DNA of 64,000 nucleotides. It comes from Coniferiporia sulphurascens. Its lineage: Eukaryota > Basidiomycota > Agaricomycetes > Hymenochaetales > Hymenochaetaceae. This document shows, piece by piece, positions 1 through 10,988 of the stretch. The position numbers were made by a program, and so were the translations under genes. The stretch's first letter is position 1. Each line of letters starts with the position of its first letter. The notes beneath the pieces are model-generated. The model saw only the letters and a program-made list of their open reading frames with translations, searched no databases and was not told the origin of the DNA. The stretch is from contig NBBA01000007.1 of NCBI GenBank assembly GCA_002794785.1, positions 1,302,001-1,366,000 on the forward strand, in the 5' to 3' direction.

Positions 1-1749
1 CATCTACAAGGGTGCCTCCCCTTTCTCCACAAATTTTCTTTGTTCCCTTCCCCCCTCTCTTATTATTCCAAATATGCTAAGACTCTCCATTCTCTGCACC
101 TCTGGCGCACCCCGCACTCCATTGGTAGAAAACACTATAATAAAACCGTAACTAACCATCCCTTTTCCACTTCTCTGCAGGTCCGGGTACCTCGGGTTCA
201 ACCAGTCCCTGTATACACTCATCCCCCATGGACAGATCCTCTGGCATTTATGAACGGCAGAGTCTCGTTTGCCACTCCTATCACTCCAGTCAGCGAAGAC
301 ACCCACAAGGAGTTTGTGGGCACCACACGCTCCCTGAGCACCCTCCCCCACCTCCAGGTGTTTACCGATGGCTCGCACATGGGTACTAACTCCGGATCAG
401 CCGTATGTGCAATGATGGGCCTTACCCACCTCAAATCCTGCCGGCTCGCCTCTCCCACCTGTGCCACAGCAACAGATGCAGAGATCTTCTCCCTCACCTC
501 TGCACCGAGCTGGGCCGCCCACCAACTCCGGGACCTCTTGCCTGTCGCATCTGACATCTTCTTTTTGTCAGATTTGCTGATGTCACTCCACCTTATCCAC
601 ACCTGGGCGCCAGTACTGGGTGCCCATCTCCTTCACCAATGGAAGGCTGGGGTCCAGACCCTTCTGGATTCATACCCAGATCTCTCTGTCCACTTCATGT
701 GGTGCCCAGGTCACTCCAACATTCCCAGAAACGAATGGGCAGACTGAGAGGCGAAGTTTGCAACTAATTTGCCCCCGTCTTCGCTTGCACCCTCCACCTC
801 TGCACTGAAGGAGGCCACCATCAACACTCTGATGGAGCACTGGTCCCTCTCACTTGCCCACCCCCTAGCCTCGACAGCTGACAAATACCTTGCTGTCAAC
901 GGCATCCCTTCCTGCCACCCATGAAAGCTACTCACGCAATCGGTCAACCACCCCTGTTGGGAGCTGTCCGCAGTCGCCCAGGTCCTATGTCGCTCCGGTC
1001 CCTATGGGGGCTACTGGCTGAGCTTCGACTCAGCCTACCGGCGCAGGCACGGCCTGATCTCACACTGCAGATGGCACAACCACCCCCCTTGGCCGGCTCA
1101 GTTGACTGCCCATGTACTGGGTGGGTGTTGTACATTCCATCCCTGGATCCGCAAGGTCTGGCCCCCACATGACCCACTTCCGACCCACCATACCGAGTGG
1201 GCCAAGGAGAACTGCCTCCAGGTTCCACACCATTGGCTGAAGCTGACGGGGAACCTGAACCACCTCTCCAACCGCACCTCTGCCGCCATCCACCTGGCCT
1301 TCGCCATGATGGAGCTGGAGGGACACCCTACCAATGAAGATATGGACTTGGACCTCCTCCAGGAATACATGAGTCGTATGCTTGGACCCCATACCCAGGA
1401 CCCAGACCTGGCTCTATTGGAGCTTTCAGGTGCACTTCCCCCCATTTCCTCTGATCTGTGACTGCCTTTTGGACTCTCCCGTGTATGTCCCAGCTGGCAC
1501 TCTCACCCTCCCTTTCCTATTCTAAGCTACCCCATTTACCTGCCCTTGCCCATTTGGCCTTGCCATAGTGATATGTATTCCTCCCTCTTTCTTCTCTTAT
1601 ACTAATAGGGGCCCTCCACACCTTGGCACCCCTCAGGGAGCAGGGCCCCCACCCAGTTTTGTGTGCTGTGCAATGACGGGCACCTCTGTTGTTATGTAGT
1701 TAGGGCCCCCCCTTCAGGGGGGCAGCTTGTAATTATGTAATACTGCAGG

Positions 1750-1780
<31 letters not shown>
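1..1780 (+). mobile_element. LINE A, 3' part (Tad1-like, RNase H to 3' tail)
   Basis: Sense-strand 3' part of a LINE ORF2, entered from the left window edge. It covers the RNase H domain (FTDGS near 360; WCPGHSN...NEWAD near 700) and the C-terminal His/Cys-rich segment (RRRHGLISHCRWHNHPPW near 1040-1085), ending at a TGA at 1459-1461. The frame is broken at 745-747 and near 921, so the copy is dead. The 3' UTR (1462-1750) ends with a GC hairpin (C7-TTCA-G6 at 1706-1722), the conserved block AGCTTGTAATTATGTAATAC and a (TAA)n tail. The tail directly abuts LINE B, so A probably inserted into B and B's missing 5' part would lie left of the window. Confidence 0.88.
1751..1780 (+). repeat. (TAA)n microsatellite tail of LINE A
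   Basis: About nine TAA/ATA units follow the conserved GCAGGAATAA end. It marks the 3' terminus of LINE A. Other copies end in poly(A) or in AATAAA-like runs, so the tail sequence varies between copies. Confidence 0.9.
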
Positions 1781-4431
1781 TCAAGGCCATTTGGTCTATG
1801 ATGCTGCCCAACACCTCCTACAGATTGTGGAGTGTGCCCACTCGGAGGGCCTCGTCTGCTCAGCCCTAGCAGTCGACATTCAAGGTTTCTTCAACTCGGT
1901 GCACCCCCAACTCCTTCATCAACAATTGTTGGACCTCAGTTGTGCACCAGACATGGCCAACTGGTGCTTATCCTTCATGACGGACCGGCAGGTCGCTGTC
2001 ACCTTCGATGGCACCACCCTCCCTACCGCCCCCAAACCCGATTTCGGCACACCCCAGGGGTTGCCAGTCTCCCCCATCCTGTTAACTATATTCACAGGGG
2101 TGGTCCTCCGGCACTTCCACCAAGCCGGCACCACTGCCCTGGCATATGTTGACAACCACTTACTTATTTGTGTAGGTCCCTCAGTGGCATCCAACTGCCG
2201 TGCTCTCACCCTCGCCTACCAACAACTTGACACCCTCTTCGGCACCATCGGTCTCAACATCGAAGCTGCCAAGATGGAGTGTCTCCACTTTCACCCCCCA
2301 TGGCGACGAACTGGCTATGATGGCTGGGACACTGCTGGCATCCAGGTCAACAACAACACCCTGATCCGCCCCTCCATCCCACTGCAATGGCTGGGGATAT
2401 GGTGGGACCCGGGCCTTTCCTTCAAGCCCCATGTCGAGTGCATGTGCTCCAAGGGGCTCTCCACCCTCACTACTCTCCACATTCTGGGCAACACCCAACA
2501 CGGCATCTCGGCCCTCCTCCTCTGCCGCCTGTACACCTCCTGCATCCGCTCCATCCTGTCATGGGGGGCACCAGTCTGGTACCATGGCCACCGCCAAAAA
2601 ACCTTGGTAAACTGTCTCCAGGCCATGCAAAACACGGCCTGCTGCTGGATTCTGGGCGTCTTTAAAGGCGCCTCCCCCCATTCCACTAATTTTCTCTGCT
2701 CTGTTCCCCCTCTTTCTTTCTATTTCGAATATATAAAGACTACCCATTCCCTGTGCCTTTGGCACACCCTGCACTCTATTGGCTGCAAATTATTTAAAAA
2801 CATAGCTAACAGACCTTTTTCCCTTTCCCTGCAGGTCTGAGCCCCTCAGGTTCAACAAGCCCTGCATACATGCATCCCCCATGGACAGACCCCCTGGCCT
2901 TCACCAACAGCTGAGTCCACTTCACCACCCCCATCACCCCAGTCAGCGCCGACACTTGCAAACAGTTTGTGAGCACTGCATGGGACCTCAGCTCCATCCC
3001 CCATGTCCAGGTATTCACAGACAGCTCCCAAATCAACGACAAGTCGGGGTCGGCCATCTGTGCCATGCTAGGCCCCACCCATCTCCGGTCATGCCGACTG
3101 GAGTCCCCCACCTGCGCCACAGCCATGGATGCTGAGGAGTTCTCCCTCACCATGGCCCCAGGCTGGGCTGTGCACTGCCTCCCGGTGCAACTGCATGTTG
3201 CATTGGACATTTTCTTTCTGTCCAATTTGCTGACTGCCCTACACCTTTTTTGCACGTGGGCTGCCACACCAGGCGCCCACCTCCTTCACATATGGAAAGC
3301 GGGTGTGGAGACTCTGCTGGACTTGTACCCCCAGATCACTGTTCACTTCATGTGGTGTCCTGGTCACTCGGACATTCCCAACAATGAATGGGCTGGCATG
3401 GAAGTGAAACTGGCTACTGAGCTCCCTCCATCCGATCTTAAGCCCTCCACCTCCATGCTAAAAGAAGTCGCCATCCGCACCCTCATGGACCGGTGGACAT
3501 TCTCGCTTGCACACCCCCTTGCCTCCACCACCGACAAATACTTGGTGGTACACAGCCTCCCTTCTCGCTGACCCCAAAAGCTAATCATGCATTCAGTTGA
3601 CCACCCATGAAGCGAGCTATCTGCAGTCGCTCAGGTCCTCTGTCGTGCCAGTCCCTATGGGGGCTACTGGCTGAGTTTTGACTCAGCCTACTGGCGCAGG
3701 CATGGCCTGATCTCGCATTGCAGGTGGCACAACCACCCCCCATGGCCCGCACAGTCGACCGCCCACATCCTTGGTGGCTGCAGCACTTTCCACCCATGGA
3801 TACAATGTGTATGGCCACCTTGGGACCCTCTCCCAGTCCACCATTCGGAGTGGGCTGACAAAAACTGCCTCCCGGTTCTGTGCCGTTGGCTTAAACTAAT
3901 GGGGCACTTGAACTGCCTCTCTGACAGGACCTCGGGGGCCATCCAGCTGGCCTTTGCCATGATGGACCTTGACGGCCACCCAACCAACGAGGATATGGAC
4001 CTGGACCTCCTTAGGGATTACATGCATTGTATGCTTGGACCACGAACCCAGGACTCGGACCCAGCCCTTTTGGAGCTATCAGGTACACTTCCTCCCTTTC
4101 CTCTCAATTAGCATCCACCTTTCAAATTCCCCTGAATATGTCTCGGCCGGTGCTCTCGCCCTCCCTTTCCATTTCTAAGCTTCTTACTTTAACCTGCCCT
4201 TATCTGCTTGGTTTGTTCATAGCGATATGTATTCCTCCTTCTTCGGTCTCTCTAACTCAATAGGGGCTCTTCACACTCTGGCTCCCTTTGGGGAGCAGAG
4301 CCCCTGCCCAGTTTTGTGTGATGTGCAATGACAGGCGCCTCCATTGTTATGTAGTTAGGGCCCCCCCTTTGGGGGGGCAGCTTGTAATTATGTAATACTG
4401 CAGGAATAATTTTAAAAAAATAAAAAAAAAA
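1781..4431 (+). mobile_element. LINE B, 5'-truncated, RT to tail
   Basis: A LINE of a second subfamily starting inside the RT. Reverse transcriptase is readable at 1791-2840 (QGFFNSV motif A, GTPQG motif B; the catalytic box reads YVDN instead of YVDD), RNase H at 2969-3571 (FTDSS, WCPGHSDIPNNEWA), and the C terminus at 3899-4111 ending in a TAA/TAG-type stop. Stops at 2840 and between 3571 and 3899 show it is a pseudogene. The 3' UTR carries the hairpin C7-TT-G7 (4361-4377) and a poly(A)-rich tail (4405-4431). The upstream junction with the tail of LINE A suggests that A interrupted B. Confidence 0.85.
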
Positions 4432-4965
4432 GCTAGGGCAGAAGGGGGGGACTGAGAGGGAGAGGGAGACTCCGAACATCCAAACTCACGGGCACTTAAG
4501 GAGCTGTGCCCAGATGGATCCATTGGGGTTGGAGAAGGAGAACGCCATGGGGCACCTGTTGAGGGTCGGTAGGTGTTCGTCAGTGGCAGCAAAGTGGGGG
4601 TTGACGACAAAGTCGAGGAGGCGGAGTGTCGGGTTGTGCCTGACTTCGGCCATGAGGGCCTTAGGGGTAATGGTGTGGCCGTTCTGGCCAAAGAGGTAGT
4701 CCTTGCACAGCACCATGGAGATGTGAAGCATGGACTGGGGGCGGACATGGATGGGGGTGAAAGAGAACATTCTTGGGATCTTGGTGACCTCCAAGGACAG
4801 ATTCTTCTTGCGCATGTGGGCAGCGAAGGCCATGGAGTGCCGATCAATGATCATGTCCATGGCCGGGGTGGTGGAGGAGGGATGCTTGGCGATCGAGGTC
4901 ACGAGGTTCCCCTTTATGTTGAACGAGGAGGCCAGAACCGTGACCTGGTCAGCAGTGGGAAGGGA
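4432..4965 (-). mobile_element. LINE C, ORF1 fragment (inverted)
   Basis: Minus-strand fragment of LINE ORF1 (gag-like): it reads from LPTADQVTVLASSFN through IPRMFSFTPIH and LMAEVRHNP to about SPPSALA, where the poly(A) tail of LINE B cuts in. The same ORF1 region lies in plus orientation in LINE D (about 5090-5630), so together they form a large imperfect inverted repeat with arms near 530 bp and a spacer of about 125 bp. It holds the portion upstream of the zinc knuckles only. No intact gene. Confidence 0.8.
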
Positions 4966-5914
4966 GCCGCCCCCACCCCCAATGTATGCCAAGGACCTGA
5001 CCCTGGTCCTCCTACCGACTATTGCGATTAAATCCGAGGTCCAGCTCCCAGCCATGCACCTAACTGCCACAGCCCATGAGTTTTTCTCTGCCCTTCCCAC
5101 TGCTGACCAAGTCACGGTCCTGGCTTCCTCCTTTAATGTAAAGGGGAACCTTGTGACTTCTTTCGCCAAGTGCCCCTCCTCCACCACCCCAGCCACGGAC
5201 ACAATCATCGATCGGCACTCTGCGGCATTCGCTGCCCACATGCGTGAGAAGAGCCTGTCCCTGGAGGTCAGTAAGATACCAAGGATGTTCTCCTTCACCC
5301 CCATCCATGTCTGCCCTCGGTCCATGCTCTGCATCTCCATGGTGCTGTGCAAGGACCACCTCTTTGGCCAGAATGGCCACACCATCACCCTGAAGGCCCT
5401 CATGGCCGAAGTTCGGCATAACCCGGCACTCCGCCTCCTCGACTTCATTGTCGACCCCCACTTCACTGCCACCGACGATCACCTCCCGACCCTCGATAGG
5501 TGCCCTGTGGCATTCTCCTTCTCTGACCCCGATGGATCCATCCGGGCGCAGCTCCTCAAGCACCCGCAAGTGTGGATGTTCGGCGCCTCCCTCTCCCTCT
5601 CGGTCCCCCCCTTCTGCCCCAGCCTCACCCAATGTGAATGCTGCCAGGGCCTAGGACAAGGAACGAAAGGATGCCGAGCCCAGCCATGTTGCACCGACTG
5701 TGGAGGAGGTCACCTCTCCCACAACCACCATAAGTTGTGTGCATCCTGTGCCACCGAAGCCGTCGAGGGTGACCACTGCCCTCACCCTCGCTACTGCATG
5801 AACTGCAAAGGCGACCACCCCACCACCTACCCCCAGTGCCCCAAGAAACGGCGTTACTGCCAGATTGAGGCAGCCATTGAAGGGCCCGAAGATGAAACAA
5901 TGGAGGACTCATGA
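4966..5914 (+). pseudogene. LINE D ORF1 (gag-like, three zinc knuckles), C-terminal part
   Basis: The readable part starts at PPPPPMYAKDLTL and runs to EDS-stop at 5912-5914. The C terminus has CCHC-type knuckles: CECCQGLGQGTKGC (near 5635), CCTDCGGGHLSHNHHKLC and CMNCKGDHPTTYPQC. This is the layout of Tad1/I-clade LINE ORF1 proteins, which bind the element RNA. The N-terminal part seen in LINE K (34186-33823) is missing here because the copy is 5' truncated. The stop overlaps the ORF2 start as ATGA (5911-5914). Confidence 0.8.
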
Positions 5915-6923
5915 ATAGAGACATCTCTATACTTCAGTGGAATGCTGCCCACTCTCTAGCCATGGTCCATTCCCTTATTCCGATCCTTACCACTGACCCA
6001 TCCCCACCCACCATCATTTTAATCCAGGAGCCACCCTGGTATCAAATCGGCCTCCAGCCATCCCTCATGTTACAATTTTCCTTTACTTTCCCTTATTGCG
6101 CTGACTCACTTCCTCTTCATCATCATCAGTCAGCACAACTCCCCCATTTCTCTGCCTTACTAATCCTCACTTCACCTTGCACCATAAGATGCCATGATGA
6201 TGCCATATCGCATCACCATGATGTGCTTTACTTACTGATAGCCCTACTTGCATTACCAAGGCATTCCTTGGGTTTCCATGACCTTCCATAGTCTGGCAAA
6301 CTACCCTACACAGGCCGCTACAGTAGTAAACACATAGAGTAGCATATAAGCATGTAACTTCAGTAGCACAAGCCCTAAGCTTGTGCTCTTTGTTCATACA
6401 AGCCCATTATCTGCTACCACCAGTTTACTGTGTCCCCTTAAGCCACTGAGTCGCTTCATTGTAACCCAACTCAACTAAGAAGCATACTGCGCCCACATCA
6501 TCGATCAGGAAGCCCCACTGATGATCATCTTCGACTTACGACATCTAGGAAGCCCTGTTGTCATCACCACCAGCCACGACGATCAGGAAGACCCGACATT
6601 GATCACCGTGTAACTGTCGAGCTTAACACCTCACTGACCCCACCGGCATGCCAGTCCTCAATGTACCATTCCTCCCAGGGTACACAGCCATCCTTCCCCT
6701 GGCCACTCGGCCGAGGGTTGTCACATATGTATCCCACGCCATCCCCTCGACCGCTTGGTCAGTCCTAGGTGCCGCCTCCTCTGGCACTGACATCCTCACC
6801 ATTGAAATCCGCTCCCACCTGACAATCCACCTGTGCAACCATTACAGCATGCACGCCCCAGACTGCACCACTGCCACCCCCCTCTACCCCAGTAGGTTGT
6901 TTCTTTTCATAATCCCACCGACA
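5911..6923 (+). pseudogene. LINE D ORF2, APE-type endonuclease domain (interrupted)
   Basis: ORF2 starts MNRDISILQWNAAHS; the WN and the QEPPW motif near 6030 are the APE/EEP endonuclease signatures used for target nicking. A solo LTR splits it at 6067/6629, and LINE E splits it again at 6923/8782, after which VAGDFNHCHHSW (GDFN motif) and SDHAIL follow on the far side (near 8815 and 9060). The 4-nt ATGA overlap with ORF1 suggests stop-restart translation. Confidence 0.8.
6068..6628 (+). repeat. Solo LTR of gypsy family LTR-A (copy 1)
   Basis: Starts TGTTACAATTTTCC and ends GAGCTTAACA, the reverse complement of the LTRs of the gypsy element at 17685-25002. It is flanked by a perfect 5-bp TSD CCTCA (6063-6067 and 6629-6633) inside the LINE D endonuclease region. 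It contains a TATA-like CATATAAG and the conserved stem AGCACAAGCCCTAAGCTTGTGCT. No internal region: it is the product of LTR-LTR recombination. Confidence 0.92.
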
Positions 6924-8781
6924 GGGGGCGGGATGACCTAGCAGAAAAAACGGCTGCGCTGACAGCGGTTGATCATGCAGGCATTCAGGCTTGGGGTTCG
7001 ATTCCCCATTGTACCCTATGGGGTCTTCCAAGGTGGCACCTGGATTGCAAACTAGCCTTTCCAGATTGGTGGGCATGAAGCACACTAGAAGCACCTGACC
7101 CCTATGAGTAAGGCCTCATTTGACAAAGCCTAGACCATCCATGTGCTGGCAGAGCATGGAACCCAGGCTGGTTGGTCTGGGAGGTCGGACTTCCCCCCTG
7201 TTCACAGGGTGGGAAGTTTTTATACATGCATCCCCCATGGACGGACCCCCTGGCCTTCACAAATGGCCAAGTCCACTTCACCACCCCCATCACCCTGGTC
7301 AGCACAGACACTCGCAAGCAGTTTGTGAGTGCTGCAAGGGCCCTAGGCTCCACCCCCCATGTCCAGGTATTCACAGATGGCTCCTGCATCAACAATAAGT
7401 CAGGCTCAGCCATCTGCGCTATGCTCAGCCACACTCAACTCCGGTCACACTGACTGGAATCCCCCACCTGTGCCACAGCCATGGACACCGAGGAATTCTC
7501 CCTCACCACGGCCCCGGGCTGGGTAGCACGCCGCCTCCTGGCGCAACTGCATGTCGCATCAGATATTTTCTTTCTGTCTGATTCACTGACTGCCCTACAC
7601 CTTTTTTGCACATGGGCCACCACACCAGGTGCCCACCTCCTTCACATATGGAAAGTGGGTGTGGAGACTCTGTTGGACTTGTACCCCCAGCTCACTGTTC
7701 ATTTCGTCTGGTGCCCCGGTCACTCGGACATCCCCAGCAATGAATGGGCTGACATGGAAGCAAAACTGGCAATGGAGCTCCCCCCATCCAACCTAAAGCC
7801 CCCCACCTCCGCGCTAAAAGAGGTCGCTGTCCGCACCCTCATGGATAGGTGGACACTCTCGCTTGCCTGCCCCCTCGCCTCAACTGCCAACAAATACTTG
7901 GTGGTACATGGCCTCCCCTCTCGCCGACCTTGAAAGCTGCTCATGCATTTGGTCGACCACCCATGCAATGAGCTCTCTGCAGTTGCGCAGGTCCTCTGCC
8001 ACGCCGGTCCCTATGGGGGTTACTGGCTGAGTTTTGACTCGGCCTACTGATGCAGGCATGGCTTGATCTCGCACTGCAGGTGGCACAACCACCCCCCATG
8101 GCCCACGCAGTCGACCGCCCACATCCTTGGCGGCTGCAGCACCTTCCACTCATGGATATGACGCGTATGGCCACCTTGGGACCCTCTCCCAGTCCACCAC
8201 TCAGAGTGGGCTAATGAAAACCACCTCCCGGTTCTGCAATGTTAACTTAGGCTAACAGGGCACTTGAACCGCCTCTCCGACAGGACCACAGGCACCATCC
8301 GGCTGGCTTTTGCTGCGATGGATCTGGATGGCCACCCAACCGATGAGGACATGGACCTGGACCTCCTTCAGGATTACATGCAACGTATGCTCGGACCACA
8401 AACCCAGGGATCGGACCCAGCCCTTTTGGAGCTGTCAGGTACGCTCCCTCCTTTTCCCTCTGATTAATGCCTGCCTTTCAAATTCCTTTGAATATGTCTC
8501 GGCCGGCACTCTTGCCCTCCCTTTCCACTTCTAAGCTTCTTACTTTAACCTGCCCTCACCCACTTGGTTTGTTCGTAGCGATATGTATTCCTCCTTCTTC
8601 AATGTTTTTCTTACTAAATAGGGGCTCTTCACACTTCAGCACCCCTTGGGGAGCAGAGCCCCCACCCAGTTTCATGCGATGCGTGATGATGGGCGCCTCC
8701 ATTGTTATGTAGTTGGGGCAGCTTGTAATTATGTAATACTGCAGGAATAATAATAAAAATAAAAATAAATAAATAAAAAAC
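6924..8781 (+). mobile_element. LINE E, chimeric: tRNA-like 5' head fused to LINE 3' part
   Basis: Inserted in LINE D with a 13-bp TSD AATCCCACCGACA (6911-6923 and 8782-8794). The first roughly 280 bp are not LINE: they carry a B box GGTTCGATTCC (6995-7005) inside a perfect T-arm (TGGGG/CCCCA) and an A-box-like TGACCTAGCAG at 6934-6944. From about 7205 it continues as 5'-truncated LINE subfamily B sequence: RNase H (7172-7933, frame broken near 7453), C terminus to the TAA at 8465-8467, and a 3' UTR in which the GC hairpin is deleted, then an AATAAA-rich tail. The head and the LINE part share one TSD, so they arrived together, most simply by template switching during reverse transcription or as a long SINE. 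Confidence 0.85.
6934..7005 (+). other. tRNA-derived pol III promoter-like head (A and B box)
   Basis: A-box-like TGACCTAGCAG and a consensus B box about 60 nt apart. A perfect 5-bp T-stem with a 7-nt loop TTCGATT is present. No matching acceptor stem can be drawn with the sequence after the T arm, so this is tRNA-derived, not a working tRNA gene. Confidence 0.65.
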
Positions 8782-8794
8782 AATCCCACCGACA

Positions 8795-10988
8795 TTAGCC
8801 TCCACTCTACTGGTGGCAGGCGACTTCAACCATTGCCACCACTCATGGTTCAAACTCCTTGCTGCACAGCAGGAGGACTTGAGGGCACAACCCCTCAATG
8901 ACTCCTTCCAGGAGCACAGCCTGGCACCAGCTCACCTTCCGGACTCTGACTCATGGCCCATTGACAATTGTCAATGGTGCCCAATTGACATGATCTGGTC
9001 CCCCCCACGATAAACCCTGACACGATTATAGATTTGGGCACCTCAACCACCTCCCCATTATCTGACCATGCCATCCTGCACTGGTCCTTGCCTTTTCGGC
9101 CCCCAGCCCTGGTCATTAAAACATGCCGGTTACTCTCGGCTGACAGGGAAGAATAGTCTGACATTGCCTTTCCACTACTTGAAACCACCTTTCACCTTCC
9201 GGCAGATAGCACCCTCACCCTCAATGTCAAAGTGCAGGCGGTGGTCGACTCTATGATCGCAGCCCTTGCACCCTTCACCCGACTCACCAAGCTGTCCAAA
9301 ACCGAGGTCCCCTGGTGGACTCCAACATGTAAGGCTCTCCTCCAGGGGATCTCGATGGCCACCACCCCCCTTCAGCATTCAGCAGCCCGCCACGCATTCA
9401 AACACGGTGTTTGTGCGGCCAAGCAACAGTTTTATGCTGACCAAGCAGACCAAGCAGACGCCTCCAACATCTGGAGCTGGGCCAAGCGTGGCCTCGGCAA
9501 CCGACCTACCCCAATCCCCTTGCTCAAAAAGTGTGACAGCACCTTCACCCAAACAGACAATGAGAAAGGTGAGCTTTTCTGCACTACTTTCTTTATGCCC
9601 CCTCCACCCCACCAAGCAGCCAACACCCTGCCGCCTCCCTGCCAACCAGCTGCCCCACCCATACTCCTCTCGGAGCTCATGGGGGCACTGTCTGACACCT
9701 CCAACTTGTCGGCTCCGGGCCCCTCGGGCATTGGCTACTGCCCCCTGAAATGGGTGGTGGATGCCTACCCTGACGAGATTCTCACCCTTTTCAATGACTG
9801 TCTGCGCATGGGGCACCACCCCAAGTGTTGGTGGGCAGCAAAAGTGGTAATGCTCCAGAAGCCAAACAAGAAGGACCCATTCTCGCCACGATTGTACCGG
9901 CCCATTACCCTTGAGGAGACCCTAGGGAAACTCCTTGAAAAGATTATTGCTAACTGGCTCCAATTCCTCGCTAACACGAGGGATTGGCTGCCACCTAACC
10001 AGTATGGGGGGCATCAAGGACATTCTGTCTATGATGCCGCCCAACACCTCCTACAGATTGCAGAGCGCACCCACACCAAGGGCTGTGTATGCTTGGTCCT
10101 CGTGGTCAACATACAGGGTTTCTTCGACTCAGTTCACCTGCAACTCCTCCACCGGCAACTTTTGGACCTCCAGTGCCCACCTGACATGGCAGACTGGTGT
10201 CTGTCCTTCATGATGGACCAGCAGGTCGCCATCACCTTCGACGGCACCACCCTCCCAACAGCCCAGAAACCCGACCTCGGCACCCCACAAGGGTCCCTGG
10301 TATCCCCAATCCTCTCAACCATATTTGTGGGCTTGGTCCTCTGGAAATTTCACCAAACCGGCACCACCACTCTCGCATATGTCAATGACCACCTCCTAGT
10401 GTGCATCGGACCCAGCATGGCATCCAACTGCCAGCAACTGTCTAACACCTACCACCAACTCAATGCCCACTTCGGCACGATTGGTCTTAACATTGAAGCC
10501 ACCAAAACGGAGTGCCTCCACTTTCACCCACCCCGATGATGATCAGCTGCCTACACAAACTGGGACACTGCTGGGGTATGGGTTGCCCCCACCACACTAA
10601 TCCGACCCTCCATCCCACTCCGCTGGCTAGGGATATGGTGGGATCCCGCTCTCACCTTCAAGGCCCATGTTGAGCGCATGCGTTCCAAAGGTCTCTCCAC
10701 CCTCACCGCCCTCTGCATCCTTGGCAACACTGAACACGGCATTTCGGCCCTTCTCCTCCATCGGCTGTACACCACCTGTGTATGCTCAGTTCTCACATGG
10801 GGCGCACTGGTGTGGTATCATGGCCGATGCCAAAAAACCTTAGTAAGCCGCCTGCAGGCTGTGCAAAACACGGCATGCAGATGGATTCTAGGCATCTATA
10901 AAGGCGCCTCTCCCTTCTCTACAAACTTCCTTTGTTCCCTTCCCCCGCTTTCCTATTATTTTGAATATGCTAAGACCCTCCACTCTCT
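8795..10988 (+). pseudogene. LINE D ORF2, end of endonuclease plus reverse transcriptase
   Basis: Endonuclease end (VAGDFNHCHHSW, LSDHAILHW) is followed by the RT region readable at 9232-10539. The RT shows VNIQGFFDSV (motif A), GTPQGSLVSPIL (motif B) and YVND in place of YVDD (motif C), so the catalytic pair is damaged. A stop at 10537-10539 precedes a further readable stretch from about 10678 to YAKTLHSL at 10988, where LINE F enters. Confidence 0.85.

Noticed and set aside
4432..5630. LINE C/D inverted pair as a twin-primed 5' inversion
   Set aside because: The inverted part (C) duplicates sequence that is downstream of, not upstream of, the start of D. Two separate insertions explain it better.
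6924..7010. tRNA gene
   Set aside because: Perfect T-arm, but no acceptor stem partner and no plausible anticodon arm; better seen as a SINE-like head.
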